From contig CAWIPO010000008.1 in assembly GCA_963838095.1 (NCBI GenBank), positions 1-64,000 on the forward strand: DNA of 64,000 bases. The letters run 5' to 3'. This document shows, piece by piece, positions 17,729 through 26,272 of this stretch (positions are counted from its first letter, which is position 1; every line of letters begins with the position of its first letter). This DNA is from CAWCGU01 sp963838095. GTDB taxonomy: Bacteria; Actinomycetota; Thermoleophilia; Solirubrobacterales; 70-9. The position numbers were made by a program, and so were the translations under genes. The notes under the pieces are model-generated. The model was not told where the DNA came from. It made no database searches and saw only the letters and a program-made list of their open reading frames with translations.

Positions 17729-19185
17729 ATGAGCCGCCTGAGTGATCAGCACCTAGTTTCGGCCAGTCGCCCGGCCGGGCGTCTTTGGACGTCGGCACTG
17801 CCGGTGCTTCTCGGCGTGCTTGCCTTTGCAGCTTTCACCTCCACCGGCGAGGCCGCCGCGGCCGGGTTGACGCGGGGATGAATCCGGCATCCACACAGGG
17901 GCGCTGGCTCGATGAGACGGTCCGCAGCAAATCGGAGGTGGCGCTCTACTTCGTTCCCTGGGGAGTGATGACCCCCACGAAGCCCGCCGATCCGAGAAAC
18001 CCAGCGGATCCGGCTTACGACTTCACCGAGACTGACGCCGCCGTGCGGGCCGCGACGTCGAGGGGGCTCGACGTCGTCCTCACAGTGACCCACGTCCCCG
18101 AATGGGCAGAGGGCCCGAACAAGCCGCGCAGCGCGCTGGCCGGCACCTGGAAGCCCGACCCCGGCGCGTTCGGTGACTTCGCCGCCGCGCTCGCGCGCCG
18201 CTACTCGGGAACGTTCGCGACCGCGGGCGGGCCGTTGCCGGCCGTGACCTACTTCGAGGCCTGGAGCGAGCCAAACCTGACCCACCTGCTGAGCCCGCAG
18301 TTCAAGGGCAAGAAACCGGTCGGCGTCGAGCGCTACCGGAAGATGCTGAACGCTTTCTACGAGGGGGTGCACGCGGGTAATCCGCAAGCTCGCGTGGTTG
18401 CTCCCGGGTTGGCACCGTACGGCGACGACCCACCGAACAGCGACAGAACGCGCCCGCTGCTGTTCCTGCGCAAGCTCCTCTGCCTCAAAGATCAGGGACG
18501 TCGCCTCGCTGCGGCAAAATGCCCCGACCCCGCCCACTTCGACATCCTCTCGCACCACCCGATCAACCTCTCCGGGGGGCCGCACACCAGCGCGGTGCAC
18601 CCCGACGACGTCAGCACCCCTGACGTGAAGAAGATGGTGCGGGCGCTGCGCGTCGCCGAACGCAGGGGAACGGTTGCGCCCGGGGGTAAGAGACGCCCCG
18701 TGTGGGCGACGGAGCTGTGGTGGGAGACGAATCCCCCCGATCGCCAGTTCGCCTTCCCGATGCGAAAGGTCGAGCGCTTTATTCCCGAGGCACTGCGAGT
18801 TCTGTGGAAGCAGGGTGTGAGCGTGGTGATCTGGGGTCAGCTCTATGACGACCCGCTTACGGGCAATGGCTTCGGTTTGCAGGATGGCCTCTTCTTCAAC
18901 GACGGGCGAGAGAAGCCGCTCTTCCAGGCGTGGCGGTTTCCGTTCGTGGCAAACCGCACCTCGAAGAAGCGAATCGTCGCCTGGACGCTCGCGCCGGCAT
19001 CGGGCGAGGTCACGATCGAGCAGAAGAAAGGCGGCGGCTGGCGAACGGTCGGCCGCGGTCAGGCCCGGTTCGGGGTGCCGCTCGAGGTCAACCTGAATCT
19101 TTCCGGGAAAGCGACGTTGCGGGCTCGGCAGGGGAGCGAGGTCAGCCCCCCTGGACCCAGGGGCCGAAGTAGGACCCGAAGCTGA
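17729..19185 (+). CDS. Secreted glycoside hydrolase-like TIM-barrel protein, frameshifted at signal peptide
   Basis: ATG 17729 opens a signal peptide (WTSALPVLLGVLAFAAFTSTGEAAAAG). The frame shifts near 17,870 and the mature protein follows from NPASTQGRWLDETV. The barrel carries YFEAWSEPNLTHLL, the acid/base motif of clan GH-A enzymes (Glu codon at 18268), and PVWATELWWETNPP, where the Glu at 18712 fits the nucleophile. This resembles GH5/GH39-type enzymes. A C-terminal beta-sandwich-like part (VAWTLAPASGEVTIEQKKGGGW) follows. It probably trims or modifies an external polysaccharide, in keeping with the locus. The substrate is not predictable. Confidence 0.7.
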
Positions 19186-19193
19186 ACACTAGG

Positions 19194-19222
19194 TGGACAA
19201 GCTGATGCTGGCGATGTATAGT
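19194..19222 (+). promoter_or_regulatory. Strong sigma70-type promoter of the PqqD-Tat gene
   Basis: TGGACA (19194-19199) and TATAGT (19217-19222) with a 17-base spacer, close to consensus. Transcription would start near 19229, about 47 bases before the GTG start of the PqqD-Tat gene. No similar promoter was noticed at the other genes of this set, so this gene may be the most highly expressed. Confidence 0.6.
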
Positions 19223-19232
19223 CACGTTTCTG

Positions 19233-19249
19233 TAGATGCGCAGCATCTA
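19233..19249. promoter_or_regulatory. Perfect palindrome in 5' leader of PqqD-Tat gene
   Basis: TAGATGC-gca-GCATCTA, seven-base arms and a three-base centre, just after the expected transcription start. It could be an operator for a dimeric repressor or a small RNA hairpin. The Shine-Dalgarno AAAGGAGG (19261-19268) follows, seven bases before GTG 19276. Confidence 0.5.
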
Positions 19250-19275
19250 GGGGGCAGTCCAAAGGAGGGCGTGCA

Positions 19276-20103
19276 GTGGGATCCAATTCTTCGCCCGAGC
19301 TGCCGGCGGCTCGATCAGAGGGGCTGTTGGTCGAGGAGATCGGCGACGAAACGGTGGTCTATGACACCGGAAGCGGGCAGGCGCACTGCCTCACTTCTGT
19401 CGCCGCCGCCGTTTTCGCCCACTGCGACGGCACGCGCTCGGTCGATGAGCTGGCGACGCTGAGCAGCTCGAAGCTCGGCGAGCCGGTCGACGCGGAGCGC
19501 GTTGATGCGGCGCTCGTTCAGCTCGAGGAGATCGCGCTGCTGGCCCCGCTGCCGGAGGGCGTCTCCCGGCGCACCTTCGTCCGCAGGACTGCGGCAGCCA
19601 CCGCAGCCGTGACCGCGGTGCCGATGGTCACGAGCATTGTCACGCCGGCGTTCGCCGGGGTGCCCACGAACGGGACCTTCGTCGACGAGCGCTGTCCAGG
19701 GACCTTGTGTGCAAGCTCGGGGCGCGGCGACGACTTCTGCAACTGCGTGAATGACTGCCCATGTCTGACGCCAGGACAAGGCCCTTGCGACCAAAGCAAT
19801 ACCTTGACTTGCGCGGAGTTCAGCGACGAGCCGCCGTTGCTCGACTCCTGCGAATGCCTCAAGTGCCCGGGCTTCCCCAATCCCACAGACACCGGGGATT
19901 TCTCAGGGGCAGACGAGCTGGCGCTCGCGGCGCTCGTCTGCCCGCCGGAGTGGTTCACGTCCACCAGCCGCCCGGCGTGCGGGTCGTCGGGCCTTCCGAA
20001 TGGTGGCTGCGAATCGGGCAAGTTCATCGACGGCGTCTGTCTGCGCATAGACATCGCAACGGGCAACCCCACTGGAGATACGTCGGAGCCCTGCCCGGAC
20101 TGA
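19276..20103 (+). CDS. PqqD-like domain + internal twin-arginine signal + 16-Cys exported domain
   Basis: 275 residues from GTG 19276, fixed by a perfect Shine-Dalgarno. Residues 15-92 (LLVEEIGDETVVYDTGSGQAHCL...FAHCDGTRSVDELA) match the PqqD/RiPP-recognition fold. Residues 97-127 are a twin-arginine signal: SRRTFVRR, a hydrophobic stretch, then AFA before the likely cut. Residues 128-275 are a mature domain with 16 cysteines (140, 145, 155, 157, 161, 163, 171, 179, 192, 194, 197, 222, 235, 245, 255, 273), Pro/Gly-rich and unlike any family I know. Cleavage would remove the PqqD part like a leader peptide. HPr-kinase-like, nucleotidyltransferase-like and disulfide-type MauE/redoxin genes follow, so it is probably their substrate. 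Confidence 0.72.
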   Translation: MGSNSSPELPAARSEGLLVEEIGDETVVYDTGSGQAHCLTSVAAAVFAHCDGTRSVDELATLSSSKLGEPVDAERVDAALVQLEEIALLAPLPEGVSRRTFVRRTAAATAAVTAVPMVTSIVTPAFAGVPTNGTFVDERCPGTLCASSGRGDDFCNCVNDCPCLTPGQGPCDQSNTLTCAEFSDEPPLLDSCECLKCPGFPNPTDTGDFSGADELALAALVCPPEWFTSTSRPACGSSGLPNGGCESGKFIDGVCLRIDIATGNPTGDTSEPCPD

Positions 20104-20149
20104 GTGACGCGTCCCCGACGCCGGGGCACGCCGGGAGGGGCCGCGTACC

Positions 20150-20992
20150 ATGGCTCAGGCGATGACGGGCGATGCGCTAGGTGTGCCCTTCGCGCGAGGG
20201 TTCGAGATCCACGGTGTCCGTGTGGCAGTCGGGGCGTCGGATCGCGAGGTGCTCGACCGCATCGTCGCGTTGCTCCCGCCCGGGCTCCCGCAGTGCGATC
20301 CCGAGACCGCCGACCAGCGCTTCGCCCTGCTGTCCGTGAGCGAGAACACATGGCACTACACCAGCCCAAAAGGACCCCGCCCGATGTACACCGATCTGTC
20401 GCTGGTGATCGGAATGCTCGAATCGGAGCTGCGAAAGCTTGTTGCCGCCCAGGCACCCGACCGGGTGTTCGTGCACGCCGGGGCGGTCGCCCACCGCGGC
20501 GGCGCAATCGTGGTGCCGGGCGATTCCTTCAGCGGCAAGACGACCTTGGTTGCCGCGCTGGTTCGCGCCGGTGCCGAGTACTACTCCGACGAGTACGCGG
20601 TGCTCGACGAGCTTGGGCGCGTGCATCCGTACGCCAAACCGCTGTCGATCCGACGCCCTCACCCGGAGCGGGCGAGCAGCCAACCCGTCGCGAGCCTTGG
20701 CGGGAAGGCGGGGGTGGAGCCCGTGCCGGTCAACGTGATCGCGGCTACTCCGTTCCGCCCGGGCGCGAGCTTCCAGCCGGAACCTCGATCGGCGGCGAAA
20801 GGGATGCTCGCGCTGCTCGCCCACGCGGCGCCGGCACGTGAGCGCGCAGAGAGCACCCTGGCGATCCTCCGTTCGGCGGCCTCCAGCGCGCTCGTGCTCG
20901 AAGGAGATCGCGGAGAGGCGGAGGAGGCCGCGGGGGCGCTCCTGAAGCTCGCGGAACAGCGCGCCGCGAACGGAGCGAGCCCCGGCCGGTGA
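20150..20992 (+). CDS. HPr kinase-like P-loop protein (copy 2)
   Basis: 280 residues; GGGAGGGG eight or nine bases upstream supports ATG 20150. P-loop GDSFSGKTT begins at residue 124, after VFVHAGAVAHRGGAIVVP, and is followed by YYSDEYAVLDELGRVHPYAKPLSIR. It shares this core with copy 1 almost residue for residue, but the N-terminal region differs. The fold is that of the HprK C-terminal kinase domain; no true HPr partner is nearby. Direct linkage to the PqqD-Tat gene (46 bases) suggests it modifies or handles that protein. Its stop overlaps the start of copy 3. Confidence 0.82.
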   Translation: MAQAMTGDALGVPFARGFEIHGVRVAVGASDREVLDRIVALLPPGLPQCDPETADQRFALLSVSENTWHYTSPKGPRPMYTDLSLVIGMLESELRKLVAAQAPDRVFVHAGAVAHRGGAIVVPGDSFSGKTTLVAALVRAGAEYYSDEYAVLDELGRVHPYAKPLSIRRPHPERASSQPVASLGGKAGVEPVPVNVIAATPFRPGASFQPEPRSAAKGMLALLAHAAPARERAESTLAILRSAASSALVLEGDRGEAEEAAGALLKLAEQRAANGASPGR

Positions 20993-21802
20993 TGCCCGCG
21001 CAGCGCGGGGAGGCTGCGCGGACGCATCTCGTTGCCTTCGAGGTGTACGGGACGGGGGTCTGCGTGAGCGTTCCGGTCCCCGGAGCTCGTGCCGCGCGTC
21101 GTCGAGCAGATCCCCCTTCACGCAACGCGCCGCGAGGCCCAGCCAGGCGATCGGCACCTCGCGCTCGAGCTCGCGAGCGACGGCGAGTATGCGGTCGTCG
21201 AGGAGGGATCGGTGCTGGCGCGCACGCCGGAGATTGAGGGCGCGCTGCTGCTTCTGCGGCGGCAGCTGTTCTTCCTTGCCGTCGACCACGCTCGCGATCA
21301 CCTCGTCGTCTCGGCGGGCGTCGTCGCCCACCAGGGCCGGGCGATCGTGCTGCCGGGACGGACCATGGTCGGCAAGTCGGTGCTCGTCGCGGCGCTGCTG
21401 CGCGCCGGCGCCTTGTACTACACCGATGACTGGGCCGTGATCGACCGAGATGGGCGGGCACACCCCTACCCGGGATTGCTCAACATCAGGGGCGAGGGAA
21501 GGGTCTCGGCGGAGAGCCTCGGCGCCGGCGTCGGCGACACGCCGATCCCGGTGGGGCTGATCGCCAGGATCGTCTTCAAGGCGGGGTCACGTTGGGACCC
21601 ACAGCCCCGGACAGCGGCCGAGGGCGCGATGATGCTGATCGGCCATGCCTACGGGATGGACGATCCCGCTGCGGCGATGAAGATTGCCCGCGCCACCGTC
21701 GCTGATGCGCGGGTGATCGAGGGCGAGCGCGACGACGCCGACGGGGCGGCCGCAGCCCTGCTCGAGCTCGCCGGTCAAGGTTCGGCCGGCGGTTCTCCCT
21801 GA
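20992..21802 (+). CDS. HPr kinase-like P-loop protein (copy 3, divergent), frameshifted
   Basis: ATG 20992 overlaps the TGA of copy 2 (TGATG), so translation is coupled. The N-terminus THLVAFEVYGTGVCVSVPVP is followed by a one-base shift near 21,080, after which LVPRVVEQIPLHATRREAQPGDRH continues. The P-loop is GRTMVGKSV, with a single Ser in place of the TT of copies 1 and 2; later YYTDDWAVIDRDGRAHPYPGLLNIRG replaces YYSDE...YAKPL. The fold is retained, but the catalytic neighbourhood has changed, so it may bind rather than phosphorylate. Its 3' end overlaps the convergent nucleotidyltransferase gene by 28 bases. Confidence 0.75.
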
Positions 21803-22731
21803 GCGCGACGCGCGCGGCGCCAGGCGCGCACCGCGGTGGGTGTGCGCCTTGCCACCCAGGCCAGGCGCTGGGCGTATGCCAGCAAAAGGCCGACGCGGCC
21901 CTCGCGGGCACGGGGAGACCAGTGCCGCATGAACGTGGGTGGTGGCACCAGCTTGTGGCGAACGATCGCGATCCGCTCGCGCCGGGAAGCCCGCGCGATG
22001 CGCTCGACCGTCAGTGCCTGGGCGGGGGCGCGCGTTGCCCTCAGGGCGACTTCGACTGATTGCGCCGCCGGCAGGTTCAGGCTCGCCGCCAGCGCCCGTC
22101 CACCCGGAACCAGGCGCAGTCCGGCGGCGAACGATGGCGTGGCGTCGAGCTCGGCCGCCAGTCGTGCGGCCTGGATCCATGTGTCCTCTCCGCCATGGCG
22201 CACCGCGAGTCTCATGTCCCCCTTGCCCAAGCCCTGGTGAGCGGCGTTCATCGCCAGGACGAGTGCGCGTCCCGGCGTCGAGAGGACGCTCGCGGGACGG
22301 CCTCCCACGGTCATCGTTTCGGTGTCGGCCGAGAGCACTTTCCACAGCCGCGCTTCGTCGACGCCGACCCCTGTCAGCGTGCGGTGAACGTCAACAGTCG
22401 ACGGTCTCTGTGGATGAGACCAATGAAGCCCGTGCTCTCGCCACCAAGCGGGCATCCGGTCCTGCTCCAGCTCGGGAACGAAGCCGATGCCATCGAGCAC
22501 GCGCTCGGCGGCGTCGATGGACGCGGGCGAGACGAGAAGGTCGCAATCCTGGTAGCGGCGGGGATTGTCCGGGTACAGCCACCGAGTCGTGCTCGCGCCC
22601 TTGAGCAGGATGCTGGCGACGCCCGCGAGCTCGAACGCGTGCAACACCTCCGCGGTGATCTCGTCCACGCGCAGGTTTGCGGCCGCGGCGAGCGCGGCGG
22701 GGCTTACGCCACCGGGCTCGGCTGCTCCCAC
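21775..22731 (-). CDS. Nucleotidyltransferase-like protein (NTP_transf_5 type)
   Basis: 318 residues. ASILLKGASTTRWLYPDNPRRYQDCDLLVSP (residues 39-69) is the signature of the uncharacterised nucleotidyltransferase family, with the paired acidic residues D62 and D64 in the metal-site position. A later Trp-rich substrate-like region (RMPAWWREHGLHWSHP) and VDVHRTL complete the fold. Family members recur beside HprK-like and PqqD-like genes, including in lasso-peptide clusters, where their job is unknown. It overlaps the 3' end of MauE/redoxin copy 2 by 28 bases, so the two are one transcript. Confidence 0.78.
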   Translation of the reverse strand: MGAAEPGGVSPAALAAAANLRVDEITAEVLHAFELAGVASILLKGASTTRWLYPDNPRRYQDCDLLVSPASIDAAERVLDGIGFVPELEQDRMPAWWREHGLHWSHPQRPSTVDVHRTLTGVGVDEARLWKVLSADTETMTVGGRPASVLSTPGRALVLAMNAAHQGLGKGDMRLAVRHGGEDTWIQAARLAAELDATPSFAAGLRLVPGGRALAASLNLPAAQSVEVALRATRAPAQALTVERIARASRRERIAIVRHKLVPPPTFMRHWSPRAREGRVGLLLAYAQRLAWVARRTPTAVRAWRRARRAQGEPPAEP

Positions 22732-23735
22732 GACTCGCTCCGGCGCAGCGTGAGGCGAATCAGTTCCTCGATCGCGTCCTCACCGGCGACGGCGTCGCTT
22801 GCGATCGTGCGATCGGGATCAACGACGACCGCAGACGGCGTTCCCGCCCGAAACTTGTACGCCTCGTAGACCTCCCCGCGCTCCTGGAGCAGAAGATCAC
22901 CGATTCCGTACTCGTCCAGGAGCTCGCGGTTGGCATCGACGCTGCCCCCGCTGATCATTGCGATGGTGATCCGCTGCGCCAGCCTGCCGTTCCACTCCAC
23001 GAGCCGCGGCACGACTCGCCGGCAGGGTATGCAGTCCGGGTGTACGAAGACGAGCGCGACGGGTCGTCCCGGCGCCAGCAGCTCCTGGAGCGTGTATCGC
23101 TCGCGGCGCAGGCCGGGCAAGCTGAAGTCCGGAGCGGGTGAGCCGACGGGCCGCCCCGCCCGGCCCAGCTTCGCATCCAACGCCGCGATCTTGGCCTTCT
23201 TTCGCCTTCGTCGCTCGCGGCTGCTCGTTCCACCTCCGAAGCGGCACAACGGCCACCGCCGCGGCGGCGAGCGCCGCGGCGAGCAGCGCCAGCTCGAGCC
23301 CGCTGCGGTCGGAGACCCATTCGCTCACCGACGGACCCGGACCCGGCGGCGGCGACGGTCGCCGCGAGAGCGATCAGGACGCCGTTGCGCGCCAGCGTCC
23401 TCCAGCCGGCGGGCTCGGAGTGGACCTGACCGAAGCAATGGCAGTCGGGTGCGCGGCCGTGGGCGATCGCGTTTGCGATCGCGACGACGAACACCCCCAG
23501 CAGCGCCGCCGCCGCAAGGGCGCCCCAGCGCGCCGACTGCGGGAACAGCAAGGCGACGGCAATCGCGATCTCCGCGAGCGGCAGCAACACGCCGCCGGGT
23601 TGGGCGAGCCGGGCGGGGACCCCGAAGTCCTGCAAGCGCCCGGCGCGACCCTTCCAGGTCCTTCAGCTTCGCAACGCCCGCGGTTGCGAACAGGCCCCCG
23701 AGCAGCAAGCGCAGGGCGAGCACCAGCGATTCCAC
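22704..23735 (-). CDS. MauE/DoxX-type membrane domain fused to redoxin (copy 2), frameshifted
   Basis: Same layout as the gene at 9,107. The membrane part reads VLALRLLLGGLFATAGVAKLKDL, then after a shift near 23,640 FGVPARLAQPGGVLLPLAEIAIAV and the MauE motif CHCFGQVHSEPAGW. Further shifts near 23,330 and 23,240 lead to VGSPAPDFSLPGLRRE and the redoxin active site CIPC, then GTPSAVVVDPDRTI. The repaired protein has about 344 residues. A CPC-type active-site pair next to a MauE domain suggests disulfide exchange outside the membrane, plausibly on the 16-cysteine protein encoded in the same set. It is upstream of and overlaps the nucleotidyltransferase gene. Confidence 0.78.
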
Positions 23736-23947
23736 CCCGCGATTTTACGACGCACCCAGGCCTGACGCCTAGGAAATACGTCTAACCGCCGTGCGTGGGC
23801 GGTGCGGGCTCGCTCGCCACGCGCCGACATCGAGGCCATGAGCGAGGAGCGTGCGCACGGCCGCGAGCTGGGGCTTGGACTCGAGTGCAAGTCGTGCTGC
23901 GCGCCCTCCGCCATTAGGGGCTCGGCGCAGGCGCCACGGGACTGAGA

Positions 23948-25529
23948 ATGAAGTCCCGCACGCTGTCGATGGTGTTGAGCGCGGCTGCGCTGCTTTTGCC
24001 GGCAGCCGCGGCCGTCGAGGCCGCGAGCGGCAAGCCCGCTAACCGTCCCGGCCATTCGGCTTCGGTCAAGAGTCGTCCGCTGCCGGTGTCGGTTGCCAGC
24101 CCCACGACTCTGACGGGGCAGCCGACGGCACAGCCCGACAAGAAGCTGATCGAGTTCGGCTGGGACACGCCCTCGGCCTCCTACCTCTACGACCACCTCC
24201 CCGAGATGCAGTCGGTCCCCTTCGACGGACTGACCTTCCGGCTGACCGAGGACGGGAAGGACCGGCTGAAGGCCTTCGAGGCGGGCCAGTGGACGGAGGA
24301 GCAGCTGAAGTTCCCGCTGCTGGCCGAGCTGCCCGCCCGCTACGGCCGGCTCCAGCACAACTTCATCCAGCTCAACGGCCCGGCGGAGTTCACGAAGATG
24401 GACTGGTTCGACGACTCCCAGTGGAGTCAGATCAACGCCAACATGGAGCTGTTCTCGCGCGCGGTGGAGATCTCGCGCGCCAAGGGCGTGCTTTTCGACC
24501 CTGAGTTCTATGTGGACCCGAAGCTCAGTCCCTGGGAGTTCCACCCGGAGCAGTACCCGACCAAGACCTTCTGGGAGGTCGCGGAGATGGCGAAGGAGCG
24601 CGGACGGCAGTTCATCAGCTCCCTGCAGTCGCACGTGCCGGACCTGCGATTCCTGAGCCTCTTCTTCCCCTCCTATCAGTTCCAGCACTCGCCGGTCAGC
24701 ATCTACAACTCCCCTGACGATGCGCCCGATCCGCTGATGTTCTTCTTCAACCAGGGGATCGTCGAGGCGGCCGGCCCCGGGGTGGAGCTGATCGACGGCC
24801 ACGAGTGGAGCTACTACAACCAGGACGACCTCCACCTTCATCGAGGACCACCTGGAGATGCGCGAGACGAGCGAGTGGCTGCCGCCGGAGACCGACGCCG
24901 CCTGGGAGGGCGTGCAGATGGGCCCCGGGATCTTCATGGACTTCAACATGGGCTTCTATCAGGAGGGCTCGCAGCAGGCGCCGATGAGCGAGACCGAGCG
25001 CCTGCTGTGGCTGCAGCACAACGTCTACTGGGCGATGCAGAGCTCCGACCAGTACGCCTGGTTCTACAGCGAGCGCATGAACTGGTACAAGGACCCGAGC
25101 AAGCCGGCGGGTGTGTACGAGGCCGTCGCCAACGCCCGCGCCCTCGTCAACAACAAGGCGGCGCTCGGGTACGACATGTCGGTTACCGGGAGTCACGCCA
25201 GCGCGAGCGCCGAGGTGTGGCCGGGCTCTCTGCCGCTTCAGGTGCAGCTTCCGACCAACCGCCGCACCGACAGGCCCCGCCGCACCGCCAGGCCCGGAGA
25301 GCCGATTTCGATCCGCACGGACGCCCCGGAGCTGGGCTCGGCCACGCTGGTCGTCGACGGAGTGCCGGTGGCAACGGACACCAAGCGCCCGTTCTTGTTC
25401 TCGCTGCGCGAGACGAGCCTCGGTTCCCACACCGCGATCGTCCGCGGTCAGCTCGCAAACGGCTCGACGATCAGCTCGGCCCCCGGCCCCTACACCGTCG
25501 CGGCCGGAAAGATTCCGGCGCGGCGCTAG
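23948..25529 (+). CDS. Secreted glycosidase-like protein of unknown family, frameshifted
   Basis: ATG 23948 begins a clear signal peptide (SRTLSMVLSAAALLLPAAAAVEA). The mature part is aromatic-rich and barrel-like: KLIEFGWDTPSASYLYDHL, FDGLTFRLTEDGK, FLSLFFPSYQFQHSPVSIY, ELIDGHEWSYYNQDD. A shift near 24,835 leads to WLQHNVYWAMQSSDQYAWFYSERMNWY and a C-terminal Ig-like sandwich (PISIRTDAPELGSATLVVDG) ending at TAG 25529. The layout suggests a TIM-barrel hydrolase with an accessory domain, but no catalytic motif is certain. The last about 60 bases are duplicated at 26208-26268 beyond the RelE/Phd module. Confidence 0.6.
25469..25529. repeat. 61-bp near-identical direct repeat, copy A
   Basis: The last 20 codons and stop of the secreted glycosidase-like gene. 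It matches 26208-26268 at 57 of 61 positions by eye, in the same orientation. Confidence 0.88.
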
Positions 25530-25539
25530 CTGCGCGCCT

Positions 25540-25803
25540 CTAACGCGGGTCAGTCCGGTAGGCAGCCGAGCGGTGCCGGATCGCGACCACGCGGACCGTT
25601 TTGTCGCTGTCGGTCAGCTGATAGATGATCCGATAGGTGCCAACGCGGAGCGATCGCAGTCCGCGGAGACGGCCACGGAGGAGGTGGCCGGCGCCGGGGT
25701 CGCGCTCCAATGAGCCAAGCGCGTCTTCGATCGCGTCGATAAGCGGCCAGTCAAGCTCGAGCAGCTCCGTGCGAGCGCGACGCGCGACTACGACTCGCGC
25801 CAC
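25540..25803 (-). CDS. RelE/ParE-type toxin
   Basis: 87 residues: VVVARRARTELLELDWPLIDAIEDALGSLERDPG..., then LRGRLRGLRSLRVGTYRIIYQLTDSDKTVRVVAIRHR, the compact beta-sheet core of RelE/ParE toxins with the basic residues and the C-terminal histidine region expected of an mRNA-cleaving toxin. It lies three bases downstream of the antitoxin gene and is co-transcribed with it. Whether it cuts ribosome-bound mRNA (RelE) or targets gyrase (ParE) cannot be told here; the R-x-R-x-G-x-YR-x-IY pattern favours RelE. Confidence 0.87.
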   Translation of the reverse strand: MARVVVARRARTELLELDWPLIDAIEDALGSLERDPGAGHLLRGRLRGLRSLRVGTYRIIYQLTDSDKTVRVVAIRHRSAAYRTDPR

Positions 25804-25806
25804 GGC

Positions 25807-26091
25807 TCAACGATCGGCGCGTCGCTCGCTCAGCTCACGGCGGAGCTCGGCCAGCGTCAAGGTCTCGCCCCGCTCAACCTCAGCCAGGCCGGCCTCGAGC
25901 GCCGCCAGCGCGTCTGGATCGGAGAGGATTTCAGCCGTCTCCTCGAGCGCGTCGTACTCGTCGATGGGAACGAGGGCGGCCGCCGGCGTTCCGTTGCGGG
26001 TCACGAGCACATGGTCGCGGCGATCGGCGACATCGCTGAGGAGGCTGCTGAGGTTGCTGCGGAACTCGCGTACCGGGACCGTCTTCGCCAT
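25807..26091 (-). CDS. Phd/YefM-type antitoxin
   Basis: 94 residues from ATG 26091. The N-terminal DNA-binding part, AKTVPVREFRSNLSSLLSDVADRRDHVLVTRNGTPAAALVPIDEYDAL, is classic Phd/YefM. The acidic C-terminus (EILSDPDALAALEAGLAEVERGE) should wrap the toxin. It precedes the RelE gene in one operon. An inverted repeat nine bases upstream of the start is the probable self-regulatory operator. Confidence 0.9.
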   Translation of the reverse strand: MAKTVPVREFRSNLSSLLSDVADRRDHVLVTRNGTPAAALVPIDEYDALEETAEILSDPDALAALEAGLAEVERGETLTLAELRRELSERRADR

Positions 26092-26099
26092 GGGCAATA

Positions 26100-26119
26100 G
26101 TGTACCTAATTGAGTACAC
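26100..26119. promoter_or_regulatory. Inverted-repeat operator of the RelE/Phd module
   Basis: GTGTAC at 26100-26105 and GTACAC at 26114-26119 form a perfect inverted repeat with an eight-base AT-rich spacer, immediately upstream of the antitoxin start. Phd/YefM antitoxins repress their own promoters through such palindromes. Confidence 0.65.
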
Positions 26120-26146
26120 ATATGGCAAGCCATGACCGCCTTCCCA

Positions 26147-26196
26147 GAATCTGTCTGCATTGTGGGGTCTATAGGGCATACAAACCAGACAGATTC
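26147..26196. repeat. Dispersed palindromic element, copy 1
   Basis: Perfect 11-bp arms GAATCTGTCTG and CAGACAGATTC enclose a loop containing TTGTGGGGTCTATAGG. The reverse complement of 47062-47110 matches it at 38 of 49 positions by eye. It lies between the RelE/Phd operator and the duplicated gene end at 26208. Confidence 0.7.
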
Positions 26197-26207
26197 CACG
26201 CGGGTCC

Positions 26208-26268
26208 GATCAGCTCGGCCCCCGGCCCGTACACCGTCGCGGCCGGGAAGGTTCCAGCGCGGCGCTAG
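26208..26268. repeat. 61-bp near-identical direct repeat, copy B (orphan gene end)
   Basis: Encodes ISSAPGPYTVAAGKVPARR and a stop in the plus strand with no gene body upstream. It is a duplicated or left-over 3' end of the secreted glycosidase-like gene ending at 25529. The RelE/Phd module and the palindromic element lie between the two copies. Confidence 0.85.
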
Positions 26269-26272
26269 GCCC

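Noticed and set aside
19276..23735. Lasso-peptide biosynthetic cluster
   Set aside because: HprK-like, nucleotidyltransferase-like and PqqD-like parts are shared with lasso clusters, but no asparagine-synthetase-like cyclase, no B2 protease and no short precursor gene are present in the window.
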